This document shows, one piece after another, positions 16,087-22,945 of a stretch of 64,000 nt of DNA (position 1 is its first letter; each line of letters begins with the position of its first letter). The DNA comes from Ferrimicrobium acidiphilum DSM 19497 (lineage in GTDB: Bacteria; Actinomycetota; Acidimicrobiia; Acidimicrobiales; Acidimicrobiaceae). Where the stretch lies: the NCBI RefSeq assembly GCF_000949255.1, contig NZ_JXUW01000005.1, positions 1-64,000 of the forward strand. Direction: 5' to 3'. Below the pieces are notes generated by a model, which was not told where the DNA came from, searched no databases, and saw only the letters and a list, made by a program, of their open reading frames with translations. The position numbers were made by a program, and so were the translations under genes.

Positions 16087-17078
16087 GACACATCTCCGTT
16101 TACTATTGAGAAAGTCGAAAACTCCTCGTGAGCTTCTCCCAGTCGAATCAATGCACCGAATGGATTGTCACGAGTCTCATCTCGGATCTCATCGTAGATT
16201 CTGAGCTTGAGGGCCTGGTAGAGATCCAAGCCGCGCGTGCGATCACTGACGAACTCCGGCGGCAGACAGACGATCGTCGCCATGTGCCCAAACTCATCGG
16301 TGTTGTCGATGAGTTGACGCAAGGATTCGTAAGCGTCGACGATCGCGGCCTTCGTATACCTGAGCGATAGATCAGTCGCGTCACGGAACCGCGGCAGGAA
16401 GAACTGCTGGAGATCGAGGGTGAGCAACAGCCCAGAGTAACCATTCTTGATCAACCACTGAACCAACGAGAACAACATAGATCGAGCATTCGCTCGGGTG
16501 ATGCGGCGAAAGATTCGCGTATTACGCAACAGTGAGATCTGGCTCAGTTCGCCTTGGAGCCACGCCCTTATCGCATCTGCCTCAGCGTCGGTTACCTGTC
16601 CAGTCTTGAACTCAAACTGGCACAGACGGATCATGGCAATCCGGAACTCCTGCACCATCGCATAGTCCTTGAAGATATCTGACTGAAAACCACGGTTGAC
16701 ATCGCGGAGCAGTTCGCGAGCATCATACCCATAGTGCTGGGCGAGCTCTGCGAGAGAGATACGTTGGTTCTCGGCGGGTACGCCATATCCCAACGAGTGG
16801 CAGACCCGATTCACCGTCGTCCTAGCGAGCTGATCCCAGTCAAGGGTGCGGGCGATCGCAGAGAAGAGCTGGTCTATCATCTGTACTTTGGTTTTCGCTG
16901 CATCGATAGTGACGCTCACCATGCCAGCCTGTCGTGCCATCTCCCCCAGAGACGCCTCGATCCGACCGAGGCTCGTCGGTTCACCGATGCAGAACTTGAC
17001 GGTGGCGCCACCCTCAGGGATGTAGCTCCGGAAGTAATGAGTCTGAAGAAAATCGCAGTAGCGATCAGTATCAATCAT
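16083..17078 (-). CDS. degenerate paralogue of the BREX-type ATPase (predicted pseudo-ATPase)
   Basis: A 331-residue protein whose pattern parallels the downstream ATPase. GGATVKFCIGEPTSLGRIEA (from residue 23) sits where the Walker A should be but lacks the GK[ST] lysine. GYSGLLLTLDLQQFF (from residue 213) matches the Walker B segment GYSGWVILLDEVELI but lacks the catalytic Glu (Asp222 then Leu). Downstream blocks also correspond (AYESLRQLIDNTDEFGHMAT). The most economical reading is a duplicated ATPase that lost hydrolysis and became a structural or regulatory subunit of a hetero-oligomer. I set the start at ATG 17078, 8 bp inside the upstream gene; the longer frame from 17123 lies in that gene's coding sequence. 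Confidence 0.72.
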   Translation of the reverse strand: MIDTDRYCDFLQTHYFRSYIPEGGATVKFCIGEPTSLGRIEASLGEMARQAGMVSVTIDAAKTKVQMIDQLFSAIARTLDWDQLARTTVNRVCHSLGYGVPAENQRISLAELAQHYGYDARELLRDVNRGFQSDIFKDYAMVQEFRIAMIRLCQFEFKTGQVTDAEADAIRAWLQGELSQISLLRNTRIFRRITRANARSMLFSLVQWLIKNGYSGLLLTLDLQQFFLPRFRDATDLSLRYTKAAIVDAYESLRQLIDNTDEFGHMATIVCLPPEFVSDRTRGLDLYQALKLRIYDEIRDETRDNPFGALIRLGEAHEEFSTFSIVNGDVS

Positions 17079-17865
17079 TGGCGTCCTCGAATGCAATCGT
17101 CGAATAGATCTTGACCTGGCCACCCTTTGCTACCGTCTCCAACAGACCACCACTACGGGTCGACGCACTTGCGGCAAAGCGTAGAATTCGACCATCTTTT
17201 GTCTCGATGCAACCACTCTGATCGAGGAGGTAGACATCACGCGCAAACTCTTGTTTCGAGTAGGCACGCGAACCATTGAGCAGCGTGAGGATTGAGTACA
17301 GGTGGATCAGTTTGACATGAGAACCCGGGCGCCCTCCCCGATGGGCTATCCACAAATCGTATACCGAGGCGAGTGCCTCGAGGAAAGGCTCTGGTCGGAA
17401 ACGCGAACGCCGCTGACTATTGGCGCGCAGCTGTGCGACGACTCGGCTGGGGCGAACCTCGCGTACCCGCTTGCGATCGATGGTGATCGCCAGATCCCCT
17501 GGGAGTATTTGGAGTACCGAAGGGTAGCACAAGAGTCTCGAATCGGACTCGACCATCGGGAGATGGGCAGCAGCGGCCAACTCCATGAGCTCCCGTTGAT
17601 AACCGCCAGACTCCATCCACGATGAAAGATCGTAATCGGCGCTCTTTAGCAGCTCACTGGTCATGCGTTGGAGGTCAGTCAGTCGTTCATGAACAGCAGT
17701 GATCGCCGCGATAAGTTCGCCCTGGTTGCCACTTGCACTCGCTCGTTGAGCCTTCCGAGCCGCAGCCAAAGCTGTCTGGGTCTCCTTTACCATGGTCGCG
17801 ATCTCGCGATCGAGGTGGTCAAGTTGACTTTCATAGCCAGTTTCCATCTGCTCTGCTTCAATCAC
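17071..17865 (-). CDS. coiled-coil protein, first gene of the ATPase/helicase operon
   Basis: A 264-residue protein with no family I can name. Residues 1-75 are a likely coiled coil (YESQLDHLDREIATMVKETQ and onward, rich in Glu, Lys, Gln and Ala). A middle region (85-160) is mixed. The C-terminal 110 residues (YDLWIAHRGGRPG, IHLYSILTLLNGSRAYSKQEF, LDQSGCIETKDGRILRFA) read like a winged-helix or similar small alpha/beta domain, possibly for DNA or partner binding. The start is GTG 17865; ATG 17847 is an alternative. It overlaps the pseudo-ATPase gene by 8 bp. Position and coupling suggest it is an adaptor or sensor of the same complex. Confidence 0.7.
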   Translation of the reverse strand: MIEAEQMETGYESQLDHLDREIATMVKETQTALAAARKAQRASASGNQGELIAAITAVHERLTDLQRMTSELLKSADYDLSSWMESGGYQRELMELAAAAHLPMVESDSRLLCYPSVLQILPGDLAITIDRKRVREVRPSRVVAQLRANSQRRSRFRPEPFLEALASVYDLWIAHRGGRPGSHVKLIHLYSILTLLNGSRAYSKQEFARDVYLLDQSGCIETKDGRILRFAASASTRSGGLLETVAKGGQVKIYSTIAFEDAND

Positions 17866-18259
17866 GCTTTCCGCCCTTCTCCATAGCTCCGCCAGAGACC
17901 AACTGGGTGGTACCCACGACCAACCCTGTCAGATGGTCAGCTGATCCCTCTTTCGGATCCGCACACCCATCGCTAGCTGCCACCTTAGTCAATGATCCCA
18001 GTCGGACCCATTCGCTGCGCTCTAGGCTATCACCAAGCCTGCATTCACTCCTGCATTGGAGAGCTTTCGTAAGCCATGGCAGATTGTGCGCAGCCTCGGC
18101 ACCAAGTAGTCCTCGTAAGCAAAGGCGTGAAGCTTCCTGGGTTTTGCGGAGACCCCGGGACGCTTCAATGTCTACCACTTGACAATTCGTCCAAGTGTGC
18201 ACGAGTATTGCGTCCCGACTAATGGGTAGTTTCAATCGCATGAGACGACTACCAACCAT
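17858..18259 (-). CDS. possible upstream ORF of the ATPase/helicase operon
   Basis: A 133-codon open frame that ends 8 bp inside the next gene, the overlap pattern used throughout this operon. The product has no recognisable motif and a slightly unusual composition (Cys- and Ser-rich, patches such as GLRKTQEASRLCLRGLLG). The overlap argues for it; the lack of a clear ribosome binding site and of any family resemblance argues against. It may be leftover coding sequence of a decayed gene. Confidence 0.25.
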   Translation of the reverse strand: MVGSRLMRLKLPISRDAILVHTWTNCQVVDIEASRGLRKTQEASRLCLRGLLGAEAAHNLPWLTKALQCRSECRLGDSLERSEWVRLGSLTKVAASDGCADPKEGSADHLTGLVVGTTQLVSGGAMEKGGKRD

Positions 18260-18349
18260 GGCAAGCGAGAGACTCAGGCGAAAGTGCCGACAAGAGACTG
18301 GGTCACCTGTTCAGATTCAGGAAAATCAAACAATGATGTGACTGCTTCC

Positions 18350-18677
18350 TGGTGGGCGAAGGAGTCGCTGAAGCGCCTTCTATCCCTATGGTTACCAAGA
18401 ACTCGCCAAAGATCACCTCGATACTAACATCGGTGACTTCGCCGACAAGGAGCGACCAGCAGAGATCGAGCTACTCAGGAGACGACTGCGTGCCTGGCAC
18501 GATGAGATCCTGGCACGATGAGATCCTGGCCCAATAGAGACAACAGGACTTACCGCATTCGTGACGAATCGGCCGACGGAATCGATGAACGGCCCCAAAA
18601 ACCAAATTACGGCTCGGATGACGAACTTTGCGAACTCCAGTATCCGAGCGCTCCTGATGGTTGAAAACCCAGGCTGG
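18350..18677 (+). pseudogene. ISL3-type transposase remnant (C-terminal part)
   Basis: Fragments in two frames match the C-terminal third of ISL3-family transposases. WWAKESLKRLLSLW (frame of 18350) corresponds to the conserved WxxKExLR block. Then, in the frame of 18396, come YQELAKDHLDTNIGDF and LLRRRLRAWHDEILAR, and after a stop, TNRPTESMNGPKNQI (18564-18608) with NFANSSIRALLMVENPGW. The family consensus there is TNGPTEAxNxxIKxIKR followed by F-x-N-x-x-x-x-RxRxLLxxGKPxW. A 16-bp tandem duplication at 18495 created one of the frame disruptions. The N-terminal two thirds are missing. Boundaries of the original element are not visible. Confidence 0.65.
18495..18526 (+). repeat. 16-bp tandem duplication inside ISL3 remnant
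   Basis: TGGCACGATGAGATCC is repeated head-to-tail at 18495-18510 and 18511-18526. Sixteen bases shift the frame by one, which puts a stop into the transposase remnant. Confidence 0.8.
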
Positions 18678-18699
18678 TCACTCCGCTCCAAGCTAGCGT

Positions 18700-19156
18700 C
18701 AGCTCCTTCAATCCATGGAGTTCTCCTTTCGCAGGCGAGACCTCTTGCGGAATCGAATATCTCTGATGAGCTTGTGTCTCCTCCCACCCATCGATAGGTT
18801 TTGAATCTTGTGCCCAGCGAATTGATCATTCTCCCTTGCTGAGCGCCGCTGCAAGATAGTCGGCTTACCGATTCTCGCTCGATTCTCGTCGCTGATTACC
18901 GCTTATCGCCTAAGACCCAGCAAAGATCTCCCTGGGGTAGGAGAAGTCACGAGGTGCTCTTGGAGGAGATGATAGAGCGACCCAGATTTCAGCAGCGTAG
19001 AACAGAATGCAGCAGTAGCGGTGAGATCCGCCAAACTATTCTTCCACCTCCATTGGGTAGCTTTCATCTGCGAGCCCATCGCGGAGGTGATCCGAGCCCT
19101 CGGGGTCAAATGATTCAAAATCACCCTATGGCAGGGCGAGTTCATCCACATGAATC
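18700..19156. other. gene-free stretch
   Basis: No supported gene between the ISL3 remnant and the isochorismatase-fold gene. Open frames on either strand are short, without ribosome binding sites or motifs. Confidence 0.45.
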
Positions 19157-19738
19157 TCAATACAACCGAACATCGGATGTTCTCACGATCCTGGCGAACT
19201 CACCACTCAGGTTAGTCAGGCTCATCGCGTGAATATCTTCTGCTAAGTGTCGATCACCATCTGGACCCGTACGGTCAAAGGTCCAAGTGGCATCACGCAC
19301 AAGCCACGGGTCAAAACCGAGGTTGCCCGCCATGCGTGTAGTCGTCTCAACGCAATGATTAGTAGTGGCGCCACATATCACAAGAGTATTGATTCCTACT
19401 TCACGTAATCGAGTCTCAAGATCGGTACCGATGAAGGCACTGTTGACCCGTTTTACCAGGACCGGCTCACCAACTCTTTCCTTTGCCTCCTCCTTTGGAG
19501 AGAATCCAATCCCTTCCGGTCGGAAATAGGAGCTGGCATCGGTACCTGCGTGCCGAATGTGGAAAATAGCGGCGCCTTCCGCTCGAAACAGGGCCAGCAA
19601 GCCAGCTATCTTGTCGATAGCATCTGGGTTGTTGCGACCTACTCCGCTGTCCTCAATCGCATCAAAGCCCCGCTGTACATCGATGACCAGCAATGCGGTC
19701 GCACTTCGCATCAACTTGGGCTCGGTCTGCACGTTCAC
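19157..19738 (-). CDS. isochorismatase-family cysteine hydrolase
   Basis: Cytoplasmic hydrolase of the isochorismatase/nicotinamidase fold. ALLVIDVQRGFD provides the catalytic Asp. The Lys of the triad is expected at LVKRVNSAFIGTDLETRL, and VICGATTNHCVETT holds the nucleophilic Cys. At 193 residues it is a normal length. The family includes nicotinamidases, N-carbamoyl-amine hydrolases and isochorismatases; the substrate cannot be told here. The C-terminal AEDIHAMSLTNLSGEFARI matches many uncharacterised actinobacterial members. It is monocistronic in the mobile island, and its flanks hold remnants of transposases. Confidence 0.88.
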   Translation of the reverse strand: MNVQTEPKLMRSATALLVIDVQRGFDAIEDSGVGRNNPDAIDKIAGLLALFRAEGAAIFHIRHAGTDASSYFRPEGIGFSPKEEAKERVGEPVLVKRVNSAFIGTDLETRLREVGINTLVICGATTNHCVETTTRMAGNLGFDPWLVRDATWTFDRTGPDGDRHLAEDIHAMSLTNLSGEFARIVRTSDVRLY

Positions 19739-20461
19739 TCAAGCTACTTTACCCAGTGAATCGACGCCCCTTGACACCCCAGCTGGATCCACCAAAATAC
19801 GAGATCTGCGATACCCCGACGTACTCCCCTCCGCTGCCCATCAAAGCTGGTGTGTTAAAATTAAGAGGCCAGCTAGTCGAGGATATTCATGAGCTACCCA
19901 ACAGGTAGGTTGTGAAACTACTCACGATACGTCCTTCTGTTTCCCATCTTCGTAGCGTCATGGGATGAACCTTAGAGTTCCTGTGCTGCCACTCCAATGG
20001 GAACTAACCTCATCGCATAGATATTACAGTCAACTAGTCTGAAACGTACTTAGATTAGAGGCAGCAGTAGTGTGCCCATCTCCGTTCACCTCGTGGTTGC
20101 AGCCATAGCCTTTCCTGGGCTGCCCACTTGGTGATCAGCTGGACGGGCAAACATGAGATCTCCCAGTTCTCGCGCATCAAGGTTCGGCGCGTGCTCAGGT
20201 TTTTTGACACCCACGGTTCGGCGGTGTCACACAATAACGTCGCCGTCGCTATTGTCTTCCACTTGTCATGACAGTGTCACCACCCTGGACTAACCCCATT
20301 TCGGGGCTCAATAGCTGGCCCGTACGTAGTGCTACCGACGCTTGGCCACGCCCTTACAGGTCGCCGACGCACGGCTTGCGAGCACCGTGGTGCGCTAGAC
20401 CTTCGGCGTAGGACTCTTTCATCCCCGCTCCAATACCGGTTCATCAGAGAGCGCCGGAAGA
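19739..20461. other. gene-free stretch
   Basis: Over 700 bp without a supported gene between the isochorismatase-fold gene and the second IS605-type element. It would carry the promoter of the hydrolase at its left end. Nothing else is recognised. Confidence 0.5.
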
Positions 20462-21814
20462 CCTCGTCCGTGAGGGCGGGGATGGATAGGCGCATACTGA
20501 GCTGGATATCTCCACATCAGTCAAAACTGTCAGACCCTCAAGCGATAATATAAGTATGAGTATTCGTGAGCGCCTGTACCCAGGAGAACAGGAACTACCT
20601 GTTCTTGCGCGTCACTCGCTATGTATGGAATATCGCTCTCGAACAGCGCAATTTGCGGAGACGCGAGCGATTACAAAAGATCACCTACAACACCCAAGCT
20701 CACGAACTCTCCGAAGCTCGCAAGGAAAGCTGGCTCAAGGAAGGTTCTGCCGCAGTCCAACAACAGGCTCTTCGAGACCTAAACCAAGCGTTTCAAAACT
20801 GGTGTAACAGACCAGACCACTTTGGACGTCCGACTTGGCACAAGGCTGGCATCAATGAAGGCTTTGCTGTACGAGATCTGTCTGTTAGACGCATTAACCG
20901 TAAATGGGGTCAGGTATTCGTCCCTAAGTGCGGGTGGGTCAAATTTCGCGTCACTCGTGAATGGAGTGACATAGAAACAGCATCGTCTGCCAGAGTCACT
21001 CTAGATCGTTCTGGCAGATGGTTCGTTAGTTTCACACGTCTAGCTCCACAGATGGAGCGCAAGTCAACTGGCGCTATTGTCGGTATCGACATGGGTGTCA
21101 CTCATACGGTGGCTACGTCTAACGGTGAGTTTCTCGATATGCCAGAACTTCTCACCAAAGGAGAGCATCAACGCAAGAGACGCTTACAGAGGAGGCTCGC
21201 CAGGCAAGTCAAAGGCTCCAACCGCTACAAGGCAACCAAGCTAGCCATAGCTAAGCTCGCAGCCAAAGAAGTAGACCGACGTAAAGACTGGATCGAGTGG
21301 ACCACAACCGATCTGGTGCGCGACTATGACTTGATCTCACTAGAGACACTAAAGATTAAAAACATGACCAAGTCAGCCAAAGGAACCAAAGACAAGCCTG
21401 GCAAGAACGTTAAGGCAAAGTCCGGACTTAACAGGTCAATTCTCGAACAGGGCTGGGGCTTGTTCTGCCAACGGCTTACTGACAAGGCTACCAATGCTGT
21501 AACACCAGTAGAAATCATCGCTATCAATCCCGCATACACGAGCCTGCATTGTTCTGAGTGTGGTTACACGGACAAGAAGAATCGCGATAGTCAAGCTCGC
21601 TTCCACTGTCTATCGCGTGGCTATACGGATAACGCAGACGTGAATGCGGCCAAGAATATCATTGCCGCAGGGCTTGTGGTCCAAGAGCGTGGAGGACAAT
21701 CGCACATTGTGTCTACCAAGACACAACACAGCGACCCAGCGAAGCGCACCACCACTCCTAAAGCTGCGTAAGCAGCTTGGGAAGCCCCGTCTGTAAGGTC
21801 GGGGAGGATGTCAC
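20462..21814 (+). mobile_element. IS605-type element with tnpB only, copy 2
   Basis: The left-end hairpin is CCTCGTCCGTGAGGGCGGGGA (20462-20482). The right-end hairpin is CCCCGTCTGTAAGGTCGGGG (21785-21804), followed by AGGATGTCAC ending at 21814. Ends and coding sequence resemble copy 1 (11919-13253) in the opposite orientation. No tnpA. Confidence 0.65.
20556..21771 (+). pseudogene. tnpB: TnpB RNA-guided nuclease, N-terminal frameshift, copy 2
   Basis: Second copy of the IS605-group tnpB. The true start is ATG 20556 (MSIRERLYPGEQELPVLARH). Compared with copy 1 an 11-bp segment (TGCTCAGATGC) is missing at about 20612, so the frame shifts and the rest, from YVWNIALEQRN on, is read in another frame that stays open to 21771. 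RuvC-I (VGIDMGVTHTVA), RuvC-II (LISLETLKIKNM) and RuvC-III (DNADVNAAKNIIA) are present in this part. In the zinc ribbon the first pair is intact (CSECG), but the second reads CLSRG, so one zinc-binding Cys is lost. A GTG at 20566 in the main frame could give a product with an abnormal N-terminus. Likely inactive. Confidence 0.85.
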
Positions 21815-21834
21815 AACTCTCGAGACGATCCCGA
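21690..21834 (+). ncRNA. putative omega (right-end) RNA of tnpB copy 2
   Basis: By analogy with characterised IS605 elements, the guide-RNA scaffold should cover the tnpB 3' end and the right-end hairpin, finishing at 21814. The guide would begin AACTCTCGAGACG at 21815. Start and end are approximate. Confidence 0.3.
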
Positions 21835-21851
21835 TCCCGATCCCGATCCCG
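21827..21851 (+). repeat. GATCCC hexanucleotide repeat x4
   Basis: Four head-to-tail copies of GATCCC just outside the right end of the IS605-type element. They fall within or beside the predicted guide region. Confidence 0.8.
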
Positions 21852-21952
21852 AGGCCGAGCTGTGAGCGACGGCAGATCGTTGATACCTGACAGGTGTGTT
21901 GGCATAGACGATCGAGGGTGACATGGTGCGTTGCGATCTGAGTGGGCGGCCC

Positions 21953-22879
21953 TCAGCAATGGATCATGTGATGGAGAATGATGAGTTGGGCGATCGCGAG
22001 GGGGGCTGAACGTTCGGTGGAGCTGATCCGCCCGAGGCTCGCCGGTATATCGCCACCGAGGCCGATCTTCTCCCACAGCTTCTCTTCGACCAACCTGCTA
22101 GCGGCTTCGGGTGCATGACCGTGGATGTGGAGAGCGTCAACGGGCTTGCCATCCTGGTCCCTGATCAGTTTGATATGTGCAGCATCGCGTGTAGCTGGTG
22201 TCAAGATGTCGTGGAGATCGGGTTGTGGGACGGTCGGACGTAGCAGGATCGTCGCGCTCAGGGAGCTACGGCCCTCGACCGGGGCGAAGGAGATGACCAG
22301 ATCGGCATGAGCGCGCTGCGGACGGATATACTTCTCGGACTCGGGTTCGCGTTGTTCCAGGTCGCTTAACACCTGCTCCGTCGTGTATCCACGTTTTGTG
22401 GTGTCGCGAGCGATTTTCCAAGCCCTACGGACGGTCTCGGGTGGATCGAGGTAGGCGGTGACGTCGAAGGTGGCACGTGAGAGCTTCGACCAAAGTGGGA
22501 ACAGCCCCTCGACGATCACAATTTCACTGGGTATGAAGAGCTCTGGGCGACCGAGCGTTCCGTCGGCATGGTGATACTTCGGCTTCAGGATAGGTTGTCC
22601 GAGGATGAGGAGCTGAAGGTGCTGCTCCATGATTTCAAGATAGTTACACTCTGGATTCAGCGGCGTGAACGGAAGGTTCTTGCGCTCTTTCCGGTCGTAG
22701 CGGTGGTAGTCGTCGGTGCAAAATGACGAGATACGATGCGTGCCGATTGCCTCTACCAGTCCCTTGGTGAGGGTAGTCTTGCCCGACGCAGAATCTCCGG
22801 CGATCGCGAACATTGCAACTCGTTCAGGGTGGGGCTCAGTGGCGGTGAGCTTCTGGATGGCTGCTATTCGGTGGGGCAT
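21953..22879 (-). CDS. prk: phosphoribulokinase
   Basis: Phosphorylates ribulose 5-phosphate with ATP to ribulose 1,5-bisphosphate, the CO2 acceptor of RuBisCO. The P-loop GDSASGKTTLTKG begins at residue 28. FCTDDYHRYDRKER supplies the catalytic Asp and substrate-binding His/Arg. PKYHHADGTLGRPEL and IVEGLFPLW follow the order seen in the plant/cyanobacterial class of the enzyme. Proteobacterial CbbP has DAFHRYDR and a long distinct middle not seen here. AAGGAG lies 6 bp before ATG 22879. It lies 66 bp after the transketolase-GlpX fusion on the same strand, so all three activities are probably co-transcribed. Confidence 0.9.
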   Translation of the reverse strand: MPHRIAAIQKLTATEPHPERVAMFAIAGDSASGKTTLTKGLVEAIGTHRISSFCTDDYHRYDRKERKNLPFTPLNPECNYLEIMEQHLQLLILGQPILKPKYHHADGTLGRPELFIPSEIVIVEGLFPLWSKLSRATFDVTAYLDPPETVRRAWKIARDTTKRGYTTEQVLSDLEQREPESEKYIRPQRAHADLVISFAPVEGRSSLSATILLRPTVPQPDLHDILTPATRDAAHIKLIRDQDGKPVDALHIHGHAPEAASRLVEEKLWEKIGLGGDIPASLGRISSTERSAPLAIAQLIILHHMIHC

Positions 22880-22945
22880 CGGTTCTCCTTTGTCGTGTTA
22901 GCGGTAGTCGATCGTACTGTCAAAGGGTCCGCAGACCGTCGGAGC

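Noticed and set aside
18413-18829. Minus-strand frame of 138 codons opposite the ISL3 relic
   Set aside because: It is the antisense of recognisable transposase fragments and has no family features of its own.
21827-21851. GATCCC tandem units considered as a CRISPR-like array
   Set aside because: Units are 6 bp with no spacers; this is a simple repeat.
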